Assembly: GCA_024291935.2 (NCBI GenBank)
Contig: CM044315.1
Span: forward strand, 77,544,385 to 77,608,384
Source: Okapia johnstoni
Lineage: Eukaryota; Chordata; Mammalia; Artiodactyla; Giraffidae
Direction of reading: 5' to 3'
DNA: 64,000 bases
The position numbers and the translations under genes were made by a program. Of the stretch, positions 26,286 to 57,147 are shown piece after piece; position 1 is the stretch's first letter, and each line of letters opens with the position of its first letter. Below the pieces are notes generated by a model. That model had not been told where the DNA came from. It saw nothing but the letters and a program-made list of their open reading frames with translations, and did no database searches.

Positions 26286-28207
26286 ATGGGGCGATGGGAA
26301 TTTTTCTTCTATGTGGCCAGCCATGAATGTGAGTTGTAATCACAGGATTTTACAGGAGCTGAAGAGAATGACTAAGAAGAGACCTGGCTTGTTCCAGATG
26401 GTAGGAAAGACCCCAGTTGCATCCATACTCCTACATGCATCTGCCAGGAGTATGGATATAACTGGGGTTGTACATATCATATACATGTATCAACTGGGGT
26501 TGTAGGTAGACAGACATCCCTGTGCAACCTCAAGCTATATGTGCCCCTTACATGCTCCACATTCTGCTCACACACATGTGCACAAACCCTGGATCCTATG
26601 AGGCAGCAGAATCTCTTTGGAGAGCTGATAGGATTAAGCGGAATTCAGCTTTGGTGCCCACTGGTCCCCCAGCTCCCCTCTCACAGGGACTTTCCCCATT
26701 CCCTCTGACTCCAGAGCTCTCACGGGCATGTGCCCTCAGAGAGAGATGCAATTCTACCCATGGGGTCTTAGTCAAAAGAGGGCAGAGTCAGGTTCCTTCC
26801 CTTAGTGGTTAAGTGGGATAACAGCCTCTTCCAGTCCTGCCTCACTGGCCTCCTGACAATCCAGGGATCAGAGGAGTAGATGCATCTTAGACTTGAGTTC
26901 CACCCATGGGCCAGAGATGGATGGTACACTGAGCTCTGCTCCCCGGGGATGCCTACTGAAACCATTTCTTCACTCGTTCAGAGAAAGTTCTGTCCAGGGC
27001 CAGGACAGAAGGGAAAGTGGGTGGCATGAGAGACACTCTGGTGAGGCCTCAGCATCCCAGCCTCAGGTGAGCAAGGAGATCTGAGTCTTGACAAGGCTTT
27101 GTAGGAGTGAGCATGAGGCCCATGGCCCGACTCCCAAGGCTGTGACCTTCTTCTCAGAGGGCACACATCAGCAGCAGGAAGGATGTGTCTCCAGATGGTC
27201 TATCCCCAGGGCAATATAAAGACATCCCCGAGTCCCAGGGCCAGAATTCCCCCTCTCTTGCCTCTCCCCTAGAGCCCAGTTCCCTTCCTTCCACACCTGT
27301 CCAGTTCCTGGATTGAAGCCCACTAATGGCTTTAGACTTGAACCCTAGAGATGTATATGCCCCCAGCCATCAGGCAGGGACTACTTTGGGAAGAGCACTA
27401 ATTCCCCACGGGGCCCCAGCCTGAGTCCTTCTCCAAAAGTCCCTCTTTGCACCCTCATACCTCACCCTGCCTTAAGGCCTGATTCAAGCACCATCTCTTC
27501 CAGGAAGCCACCCTTTAATGTCACTCTGCCACCTTCCCCAGCCAAAATTCACATGCCCGGGGCACCAGGTAATTGTAATACAGATGCTGACAATAACACG
27601 AATGCCCCAGAGACCCATCTCAGGAGGGGCAGAGTTTACACCCATGAAACAATAGTCCATATTCGTCAACCTCAACAGTGGTTACTAGGGAGTTTTTATC
27701 TAAAAATTCATTCTTATGTATTGATGGTTTAAGCAGTTTTTCCTTATGTCTGTTATATTCCAGACACATACATACAAAGTTAAACAAAGAAACAGCTCTT
27801 GGTGAAGGGAGCAAGCCCCAAAAGCCATCTGTCTATCGTGTGGAGTGGATGAGTATCTGGTCATAACCACCAGTCCCAAGGCACAGATTCCATGTGAATG
27901 CTGTGTAAATTCTAGAAAGATGGACAATTATGGGAGACCAATAAAGAATCTAGAAGCAAGTAGGTATTCAGCATGTTTGTTAAATGAATGAGTGAGCTCT
28001 GGAACACAGGTGCAGTAAGCATTTATAGACATACATGGTTACATGGCATTGCCTTTGAGGTGATTGTCTATCAGTGCCTATTCCGCTTCTAGTCCACAAG
28101 CCTACAGAAGACAGGGGAACATAGCTACTCTACAACCCAGCTTGGAGAAGGTAGCGTCCAGGAAGAGGCCACAAGTTGGGCTGTCTGGGGCCCTCGTCTC
28201 AGCAGAG
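26286..28207. other. Intergenic spacer and CYP4B1 3'UTR region
   Basis: Lies between the tail-to-tail CYP4A copy and CYP4B1. The part next to 28207 must include the CYP4B1 3'UTR on the minus strand. I see no other exon. Open frames of 60-96 codons here lack any domain. Confidence 0.5.
27514..27519 (-). promoter_or_regulatory. Weak candidate CYP4B1 poly(A) signal (ATTAAA on minus strand)
   Basis: No AATAAA exists on the minus strand within about 700 bp of the stop. ATTAAA here would give a 3'UTR near 0.7 kb. Other variant hexamers (GATAAA at about 27700-27705, TATAAA near 28022) are possible. Sequence alone does not decide between them. Confidence 0.25.
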
Positions 28208-47790
<19,583 letters not shown>

Positions 47791-47791
47791 A

Positions 47792-47990
47792 TGCTGCTGC
47801 TGCTGCTGCTGCTAAGTCGCTTCAGTCGTGTCCGACTCTGTGCGACCCCATAGACGGCAGCCCACCAGGCTCCGCCATCCCTGGGATTCTCCAGGCAAGA
47901 ACACTGGAGTGGGTTGCCATTTCCTTCTCCAATGCATGAAAGTGAAAAGTGAAAGTGAAATCGCTCAGTCGTGTCCGACTCTTAGCGACA
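47792..47990 (-). mobile_element. Bov-A2-type SINE with (CTG)n microsatellite
   Basis: A pure CTG tract at about 47793-47813 heads the minus-strand SINE ('gtcgcttcagtcgtgtccga', 'gcaagaacactggagtggg', 'gtgaaagtgaaatcgctcag'). The trinucleotide is the SINE's own variable tail. Confidence 0.9.
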
Positions 47991-50900
47991 TCATGAGCCT
48001 GGTTTAAATGCAAGCTCTCCCAGCAGTCCATGTTCAAAGGGAACAATGGAAGCTCTCTTGCAAGAAAGCACAGGCAAGCTGAGCCTCAGTTTCATTATCT
48101 GGAAAATGAGTTTAAAAAGCAAGTACTGATGACCTTCTTGTCTGAGTTAAATGAGATAGTGTGTAACATTCAAGGTAACTTGTGTGAAAAGGTGGTCATT
48201 ATTTTACCAATGGCTACACAACTCGTCACACACCCTGCTGTTCACACGGTGGCTGAAATCTGGCAACCATCCTCACTTCTAGCACCAGAGAGAGGTCACC
48301 ACATTGCCAGAATCAGAGATTCGTCAGCATTCAATTCCTAGGCCCTGATCCTACCAGCTACCCCTTGTGCTACCTTGGCAGTGTGATTCTTGAAACCAAA
48401 ATGTACCTTCCTGGAGCTCTCACTGGCTATGCCTTCAAGGACCCAGTAGAAAATGTCAACTGCAAAGAAAAACAGAGATAACCTCCAATCCAGTAGTTAC
48501 CTAGGTTAAGGAGATGGAGACATTGAGCCTCTGCCTTTATCCAAATGCTTTCCAAAAGCTCTTCTCCTCCAGAAAGCCTTCCTCCACACCCTTCCTCCAT
48601 TTCAGAAACACAAACTAGAGCCTGTCTTCTAACCATCTGCAACTCTTCTTGGGTTTGTTCACATTTTGCCTGGCAGCAATTGTCTTATCTAGAATGCTTG
48701 TCTTGGCCTCAAACCTCCCCATTCTGCTGCATCAGAGACTGAGTTGGTCTTTTCCTTCGTTTGCATGGCTGAGCCAGGACAGACAGGATACAAGCATTCA
48801 GTGAAACCTGTGACCAGGTGGGTGAGTGAAAGAATGGACACCCTGGAGGGTTCTGCAGGCCCTGGGTTTTACTGGAGTTAGGAGAATATTGCAACATGCA
48901 CCCACTGCCCCAGCACCCAGCACAGCAGACACTTAATAAATAATTGTTTGTTGAATGGATTTTGAAGGGATTAGCTATTACAGTGGAAAATAGGGGGAAG
49001 AGAAAGTGAGAAAATGTTGATTGACCAATGCAAAATATACTGGAACTGCCGTACTGGTACCTCTCTGGACAGTGAATTTGGCCCCTCTTGTGACTGGGTC
49101 CCAGGGATCGCTGCCTAGTGAGGAGCCCAGAGCTCACGACTGTCCTCAACCTGACGCTTACTATGCTTGCTTCAATTTCCTAGGGATGTCAGACATATAG
49201 AGTGAATGGTAAGTGTGAATTCTTGATAGAAATGAGGAAGGATCAGATTACATCCAGGGAAAGAAAAGTTGTGTCTAGAACAATAGTCCTCCATCCTGTT
49301 TCACACTGGAATCACCTAGAGAGTTTCAGAAGCATCTGATGTCCTCGATGCATCCCCATCTCTGAGCTCACCCACATGTGTCTTCTGCTCACATGGCCTT
49401 CTTCGTGGGGTTGTGGTGAGGATCCTGAGAGCGTGACAATGGCCTGTGCTCATTGCTGGTTTTCTCTGCTACACTCAGAGCCCAAAGTGAGTTGGGGGAG
49501 GCAGGGAGGATGGCTCCTCAACCTGGCATCTGGGACTCCCAGATCCGTGTGGTCAGCCCAGCTCCTTCCACTTGTGCTGTGTTTCCTCATGAGCAACCCA
49601 GCCAGCTCTGGCCAAGTATCTTGGTCCTGAAAGTGTGAGATATAGGGGAGGCAAGTGTGAAGCGTGCGGATGGGGAGGGCAAGAGGAATGTGACTGGGTT
49701 GAGCTGGATCAAAGTTGGTTATTCTGCAGGATCTGTCCAGAAGGAGGTGGGGTTCTTCCAAGGTGTTCTGATCCACCCTAAGATGGCTTTATCACAAGGA
49801 CAGCTAAGGATGCAGCATAAGAATCCCTGATCTTCCAAGGACACCAGACCCCAGACCTTTCACCTAGAACAGTATGGTAATTTAGGTTCTGGGTAAAACA
49901 GAGAGCTGTGTAATGTTCTGAAACAAATGAGTAAAAGATGCCTCAACCCTGGGAAGGATGGATACAGTCTTGGCAAATAAGAGGAGAAAGAGAGGTGGGG
50001 GAGCAGAACAGATAAAACCCAGCAGACCCAAGTTACACACAGCAAATGCACATGTTGGTGCCTGAGAAGATAAACATCAAAGAGATCGGCAAAAAAGAGG
50101 AGCCGAGAATGGTGCCAATTTTCTCCAATCAGTCATCAAACTGATTCATATGTTTACCGACATGTATGTTTTGAGTAACTTCTATGTGCAGATATTTCAC
50201 TAGGTACTCAAATGATAAACAAGACAGACAAGGAGCTCACATTCTAACATTGTTCTGCCCCCCCCAAAAAAAAAAAGACTTTTCCCAGTATTCCCAAGAG
50301 CCTGGGTCCAGAACTCAATTCCCCTGTCTACCAGGTGACCCTGTTCCTGGGAAGATGGCTTCTAGGAATCCCAGTAGACTGAAGATTCTTGAAAGAGAGT
50401 CAGGAAATATGAGTTCTGGTTTTAATTCTGTCTGTGGGACACTGAGTGACCTCAAATGAAACCCCACTGCCCTTGGTGCCTCCGTTGCCCCCTGTCAGTG
50501 CATCGATGGTGTCTGGGGGTTCATGGGGCTGTGGTGAAGATCCTGAGATAATGGCAATGCTCAGTGCTCTCCAGAGGACAAGTGACGGTACCTCTGCTCC
50601 AGCAGTTTTTATAAGCCATCTCACTGCCTCTCTGCCTGCCTTTATGCTCTGGCCGTTTCTACAGCAGCCAGTTGCACACATATGTAACCTGTTGGCACCT
50701 CACCTCTTTCTCATATCTCTCATTTTCTGTTCCTGCATCTGCCAAGGGAGACGCCTGGTGGGGGTCTGCGCAGTCATGCCATCACAGGTGCACACACCTG
50801 TTTGGACCAGACAGTTAACACCACCTCTGATTTTCTGTGTGCCTGTAGCTTAGTTGTTGTTTGTGTTCTTGCGTGTATCATTTTGAGGTGAGCCACTTGT

Positions 50901-51405
50901 GGTCCATTCTCTTGTGGGAGCCAGGCCACTCTGGAGCCTCCGTCTGGGAATGAAAGTGGAAATTCTGAACTATGCCTCATCTGATCCTCTGTTTGGGGAC
51001 CTTATGTTTGTTGTGTGTGTGTTAGTACTTGCACTGACCAGTTGAGACATCTTTGGTGAATAAGGGGCTCATGAGTGATGAAGCCAGAGTATCTTCTCCA
51101 TTGCATTGATTTTGCCTTTGGAGGAGGATTGGTTGGGAATTTTTTCCCTTTTGAACTAGCCTTGGTCATTCATTCAGCTTCATCTCCAATGGGGCATTGG
51201 TTGGGGTTCTTCTCCTTTGGACTGATGGGGTACTGGTTGGGAATCTTCCTTTTGGGGGCTAGGAAACTGTGACCCCAAGAGACAAATTTGGAGTGCCATT
51301 TACTTGATACTTGATAACAGTGGCTGTGAATAATTGTGAGTGGTCAGAACTCTGTTCCCTCTTATAGTCCCCTGGGGTGTCTTTGCAAAACTAGGAGCTC
51401 TTTAT
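47991..51405. other. Intergenic spacer with MIR relics
   Basis: MIR-like segments lie at about 48075-48180 ('gagcctcagtttcattatct') and 50400-50580. No exon found. Longest open frames (for example 48709-49149 minus, 50446-50853 plus) have no domain or splice context. Confidence 0.45.
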
Positions 51406-51614
51406 GGGCTTCCCAGGTGGTTCAGATGGTAATCTGCCTGCCAATACAGGGAACCCGGGTTTGATCTCTGGGTCAGGAAGATCCTCTGGAGAAGGAAATG
51501 GCAGGCAACCCAGTATTCTTGCCTGGAGAATTCCATGGACAGAGGAGCCTGGCGGGATACCGTCCATGGGGTCACAAAGAGTCGGACACGACTGAGCAAC
51601 TAACACACACACAC
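51406..51614 (+). mobile_element. Bov-tA-type SINE with (CA)n end
   Basis: 'gggcttcccaggtggttcag' head, 'cccgggtttgatctctgg' box, 'gacagaggagcctggcggg' body, ending 'gactgagcaactaacacaca'. Confidence 0.9.
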
Positions 51615-52453
51615 AGGAGCTCTTTAGCTCTTTAGCTAAACAAAAGAAAATGTCTCAATACTCCCCAAGATCTGGACAGCAAAGATCCCTAAAAGCTTGA
51701 TCTTTAATCGAAGTGGGTCTTTTGTAATTGCTTTTATCTTGAGGGGGTGTGTGTCTGTGACTGAGTGTCTAGGTAGCTGAGTCCAAATCCCTTTTCCTCC
51801 TCCTGGCAGAAAGGTATGTGAATGTGAGCAGATGATGTGTATTACTGTATATTACTGTTATTCGTTTGTTTAATCTGAATTGAGTATTCGGGAACTGGAA
51901 AAAATTGACTTCGAGCATTTATAAATTAAAAATAAAAGAAGCTACACAAAATGAGTTTCAACTTCACATGAACAGGGATATACTCTAAGGTAATATCTGA
52001 TATTAAAGTTTGTTTGTTGATCTTGTTACAGCAGGCAGTTAGGTAGCTAGGAGGACAGGGCCCAGGTGGCAGGAAATCACCCATCTTGTAAACAAACATG
52101 GGGGGCGGAACATGAGCAGACAAAGGAAGGAACCTGCAGACTGACAGGAAACCACATCTTTTGGGTGATAAGTGTCTTGGAAGCAGACAGAGAGAGGTGG
52201 GGAAAGGCAGGACTCTCCTGCTTCCCAGTGTAACCTGTTGCTGCTCACTATGCTCTCGTTACAGTAAAATTAGCCTTGCAGATAAGAAGTACCCATCAGG
52301 CACCAATGCCATGACACTTCTGATCTAAGCTAAATAAGCACAAAAATCCCTCCTCCCCTCGGAGAAACAGAGTTGGAATGAAAATCAGGGAATAAGACCC
52401 CTAAGTTCCTCCTTCCCCAGTGAATATTCCACCCCTTCATTTGTATGCCCCTC
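51615..52453. other. Intergenic spacer, nothing recognised
   Basis: No exon or clear repeat. Confidence 0.4.
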
Positions 52454-52464
52454 ATAACTGGTTT

Positions 52465-52742
52465 GTTCATTGGAAGGTCTGACGTTGAAGCTGAAACTCC
52501 AATACTTTGGCCACCTCATGCGAAGGGTTGACTCATTGGAAAAGACCCTGATGCAGGGTTAGATTGCGGGCGGGAGGAGAAGGGGACGACAGAGGATGAG
52601 ATGGTTGGATGGCATCACCGACTCGATGGACATGGGTTTGGGTAGACTACGGGAGTTGGTGATGGACAGGGAGGCCTGGCGTGCTGCAATTCATGGGGTC
52701 GCAAAGAGTCGGACACGACTTAGCGACTGAACTGAACTGAAC
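52465..52742 (+). mobile_element. BovB 3' tail with 11-bp target duplication
   Basis: 5'-truncated BovB from 'cattggaaggtctgacgttg' to '(actga)n'. Flanked by ATAACTGGTTT at 52454-52464 and 52743-52753, an exact duplication. Confidence 0.95.
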
Positions 52743-52975
52743 ATAACTGGTTTACAAAGAAACCCAGTGCAGCAGCTCCTCACCTTTCTAACTGCTTTTC
52801 CCCTGAGGGAGTATTCTTGCTTGAAGTCTCACTTTCCTTTCTTTAACCTCCTTGCTTGTCTCCAAATTCGTTTGAGGTGAAGAAAGAACCTTAAATTCAC
52901 CTGGAACAATCTAATTAATATAGATCTGTCTTTAGAGCCATCAACATTGAGTATAATACTTTTACTGCACCAAGG
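52743..52975. other. Short spacer
   Basis: Nothing recognised between the two BovB insertions. Confidence 0.4.
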
Positions 52976-54502
52976 TTTTGTTGTTGTTGTTGTTGTTATT
53001 CAGTTGCTCAGTCCAACTCTTTGTGACCCCATTGACTTCAGCACATCTGGCTTCCCCGTGTTTCACTATCTCCTGGAATGTGCTCAAACTCATGCCCATT
53101 GAGTCAGTGATGCCATCCAACCATCTCATCCTCTGTCGCCTGCTTCTCCTCCTGCCCTCAATCTTTCCTAACATCAGGGTCTTTTCCAACGAGAAAAGAG
53201 ATGGGAATATCAGACCACCTTACCTGCATTCTGAGAAACGTGTATTCAGGTCAATAAGCAACAGTTAGAACCAGACATGAAACAACGGACAGTTTCCAAA
53301 TTGGGAAAGGAGTATGTTAAGGCTGTATATTGTCACCCTGCTTATTTAACTTATATGCAGAGTACATCATGCGAAATGCTGGGCTGGAGTTTCAGCATCA
53401 GTCCCTCCAGTGAATATTCAGGGTTGATTTCCTTTAGGGTGGACTGATTTGATCTCCTTGCAGTCCAAGGGACTCTAAAGAGTCTTCTCCAGCACCGCAG
53501 TTCGAAATCATCAATTCTTTGGCACTCAACCTTCTTTATGGCCCAACTCTCACATCCATACATGACTACTGGAAAAACCATAGCTTTAACTATACGGACC
53601 TTTGTGGACAAAGTGATATCTCTGCTTTGTAATATGCTATTTGGGTTTGTCACAGCTCTTCTTCCAAGGAGCGTCTTTTAATTTCATGGCTGCAGTCACC
53701 GTCTGCAGTGATTTTGGAGCCCAAGAAAATACAGTCTGTCATTGTTTTTATTTTCTCCCCATCAATTTGCCATGAAGTGATGGGACCAGATGCCATGATC
53801 TTGGTTTTCTGAATGGTGAGTTTTAAACCATCCTTTTCACTCTCTTCTTTCAACTTCATCAAGAGGCTCTTTAATTCCTCTTCACTTTCTCCCATTAGGG
53901 TAGTATCATCTGCATATCTGAGGTTATTGATATTTCTCCTGGCAATCTTGATTCCAGCTTGCACTTCATCCAGCCCAGCATTTCGCATGACGTACTCTGC
54001 ATATAAGTTAAATAAGCAGGGTGACAATATACAGCCTTGACATACTCCTTTCCCAATTTGGAAACTGTCCATTGTTTCATGTCTGGTTCTAACTGTTGCT
54101 TACTGACCTGAATACAAGTTTCTCAGAATGCAGGTAAGGTGGTCTGGTGTTCCCATCTCTTTAAGAATTTTCCAGTTTATTGTGATCCACACAGTCAACG
54201 GCTTTGGTGTCGTCAATGAAGTAGATGATTTTTTTTTTTAATTCCCTTGCTTTTTTATGATCCAGTGGATGTTGGCAATTTGATCTGTGGTTCCTCTGCC
54301 TTTTCTAAATCTAGCTTGTACATCCAGTCACAGGACTGGAACAGTTCAGTTTTCATTCCAATCCCAAAGAAGGACAATGCCAAAGAATATTCAAATTACC
54401 ACACGATTGAGCTTATTTCACATGCTAGCAAGGTAATGCTCAAAATCCTTCAAGCTAGGCTTCACTAGTACGTGAACTGAGAACTTCCAGATGTACAAGC
54501 AC
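52976..54502 (-). mobile_element. Rearranged BovB LINE with internal inverted copy and 5' inversion
   Basis: The minus-strand BovB 3' end starts at a (TTG)n tract (about 52979-53000). The element is broken at 53193 by a plus-oriented 195-bp piece (53194-53387). It then continues on the minus strand from 53388 to about 54328 and finishes with a plus-oriented 5' piece (54330-54502). The minus-strand frame at 53650-54072 is an open reverse-transcriptase stretch with the catalytic YADD box (NNLRYADDTTLM) intact. The frame is only a fragment and cannot support mobility. Confidence 0.92.
53194..53387 (+). repeat. Inverted self-copy within the BovB (partner 53970-54162)
   Basis: This piece is the reverse complement of 53970-54162 with only a handful of differences over about 190 bp. 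Both share bases not seen in the other BovB copies of the window, such as 'gtattcaggtca' (the 20.4-kb copy has 'gtatgcaggtta'). The pair could fold into a long hairpin with a loop of roughly 580 bases. Confidence 0.85.
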
Positions 54503-54505
54503 CTA

Positions 54506-55362
54506 AGTTTAACAGAAGTTAAATGAAATCTTGTTATATCTGTTGTAAATTTGTCAGAAAGAAAAATAACTTGGTGTGAAACATTTATGAGTGAATTAAA
54601 TACAAATGACATAAGAGTTTTTCAGTAAACTACAGGAATAGTTGCATTCTGAAAATTCTCTAAAACAGTCTCTCCAAATTTTGGTAACAATTACTTGCCT
54701 CTTGGTAAGATGCAAGAAATTATGATGTTTAAGACTCAGGGATTCTAATTTAAGTATGCAATGAGTGCTACTAAAAATAATAAAACATTTCAGTATACAG
54801 TAGGAAAGTAGGATACATGTTTTGAGTAAAAAAGGATTTTTATGCATGGTTGGGCTGAGATTAGGTTAAACTTATTTGGGTAAATGGATTTTGTTATTAA
54901 AAGTAGACTGGTTTGGGACTAGATTTAGTTCCTCTCTACTAAGAGAACAAGTTTACTTAGAATGCTGCTTTTGATAACAGATTGTATAAACTTGTCTTTA
55001 AGTGATCTGTATTTGTTTTTAAACAGTCACAGTGACCTACGATTCTATCTGACCAAATGTTTTTTTAACTTTTTGATATTTTTTATGAACTTCCTATTAA
55101 ATTCTTATTAAAGTTCTTTTGACTTCAGCTAGCTTGGGGATGCTTCAGAAGGCACCTGAGACAGCTCAGAAAAAAATTTAATTTAATTTAAAAACACATA
55201 TATACATATAAAACTGACTAGAATTGGTTGACGTGTTAAATTACACAGAAATCAAAATCAGTGAATGATCAGCCTCCTTAGATTATACTGTATGAATAAA
55301 TATTATTAATATATACATTCTAGAAACTACACAACGTTTCTGAAATTTGGACATGCCCTGGT
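54506..55362. other. AT-rich spacer, nothing recognised
   Basis: No exon, RNA gene or clear repeat. Confidence 0.4.
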
Positions 55363-55368
55363 ATAATG

Positions 55369-56210
55369 TGTCGGGAGCCGCGTTAGGCATTACTGACAAA
55401 ATGTAGGCACGGCCCCAACGCCCTCTCCTCATCCCGCAGGCACGGTCCAGGGATAAAGGAGTTAGGTCTTGTGATTCTGACTTGTCCTTTCCTTTCTTCA
55501 GTTGAGTTGGCTGAAAAGTATGTTAAGGCGCTTATTATTCTTGCATGAGAAAGCACAAGGCCTTCTGCAGTTGCCCAGGAAATAATGCATAAAGTTACAT
55601 TTGTTCAAGGATCTTTACAAAGAATGTTCCAGGATGAGCACATAGGCCACAGCCTGAGGCCATGGGAAACATTGTTATCTGAAACCTGCTTGTAAGGGAA
55701 ATGTTTATGGCAAAACAAGTTTGCCGAGTTTAGGGTTAGGAATAATTAAGAATAGTTAGAAGCTAAAAGTTTAAGGTATGTTGTAGTGTTGGCATATTTT
55801 ACTATAGCTTATAGAAACTAGGAATTTTAGAGATACTAATAGCTAAAAGCCTTTTTAGAAGATGATGAGCTTGAGTTACTAGGGGATAGCAGGATTTAGA
55901 GAGATAAGAAATAAACTGAGGAATGTGGTATGCAGCCCAGAGACAAACTTGAGTTACAGTGTTATCACAAGGACACTTAAGAGGGAACTCTGAAGGACAA
56001 CAATGATTTATGGAGACAGTAAATATGGGTGAGGGGAAACTGAAGATGTCATACCTCTTACCTAATGCTTTTGTACAAGTATAAAAGAAAACCTGATGCT
56101 TAAAATAAACATGCAGCCCAGTGCTTTGAGTGAGAGGCTGCATCATTCTCTTCGCCAACCCCATTCATCCCTTCAGATGCTTCCCTGGCTGCCAGAGCTG
56201 GACTCCGACA
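55369..56210 (+). mobile_element. Solo LTR, class II-like ERV, long form, perfect 6-bp target duplication
   Basis: Begins TGTCGGGAGCC and ends GACTCCGACA, flanked by ATAATG at 55363-55368 and 56211-56216. Same family as 4734-5263 but 842 bp against 530. It carries extra internal blocks (about 55525-55590 and 55803-56055). TATA-like 'gtataaaag' and 'aataaac' (about 56080-56110) are conserved. Confidence 0.9.
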
Positions 56211-56216
56211 ATAATG

Positions 56217-56867
56217 TTTTAATTTTAGTTGTTATTGTACAGTGTTGTATGTCACAACAACTTGGATAAGCTTGTCAAGACACATTGTAATTAGATCTTT
56301 AACCACACCTTTTTAAGACCTTTATCATTCATAAACAGATAAGCTGACAATTTGCAAAACTGCCACATCTTCAAAAAGAGTCATAAAAAGGACATTTTGA
56401 CAAAAAACAGATTTCTGATAACTTTTAAATCATACTGCTAAACTAGGTAAGATATTTTAAAAGTCTAATGGGAACTCTGATTTCATAAAACTGTTAGTAA
56501 CAAGAATTACTTATTCAGAACTTAGTCAACTGATGAATACGGTTATAATTTTTTGGTTTTGCCTGAAACATTAATGGCTTTTAATCTGTACTTTTCCAGA
56601 TGTAAGGAAATCTTTCCCCCTAGTTAGGACATAGTCAGAAAGTTAAAATTAATAAATGAGGATGGGAACTGGAGCTAAAAGCCTAAGTCCAATTACAAAT
56701 TAGAAAACAACAAGGTTAAAGGAGTTCATCAAATTCAAATAATTGTAGATAAAAAAGAGAACTGTGCTATTTACTAAAGATTCTAATATTGCCTGTCTCA
56801 GGCTGATCAATTCTGTTCCACAATCACCCTTAATCTTCCCCATTTGGCAGGAAGTAGACAAGGGTAG
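56217..56867. other. AT-rich spacer, nothing recognised
   Basis: No exon or clear repeat. Confidence 0.4.
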
Positions 56868-57147
56868 CAGAGAAGGCAATGGCAACCCACTCCAGTACTC
56901 TTGCCTGGAAAATCCCATGGATGGAGGAGCCTGGTAGGCTGCAGTCCATGGGGTCGCTAAGAGTCGAACACGACTGAGCGACTTCACTTTCACTTTTCCC
57001 TTTCATGCACTGGAGAAGGCAATGGCAACCCACTCCAGTATTCTTGCCTGGAGAATCCCAGGGACGGCGGACCCTGATGGGCTGCCGTCTATGGGGTCGC
57101 ACAGAGTCGGACATAACTGAAGCGACTTAGCAGCAGCAGCAGCAGCA
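56868..57147 (+). mobile_element. Tandem Bov-A2-type SINE with (AGC)n tail
   Basis: Two body units ('ggcaacccactccagtactc' at about 56881 and 'ggcaacccactccagtattc' at about 57021) are joined by 'cactttcacttttccctttc', ending in an AGC run to 57147. Confidence 0.9.

Noticed and set aside
47793..47813. CTG trinucleotide tract as a disease-type expansion locus
   Set aside because: It is short and is the ordinary microsatellite tail of a Bov-A2 SINE. A similar AGC run ends the SINE at 57147.
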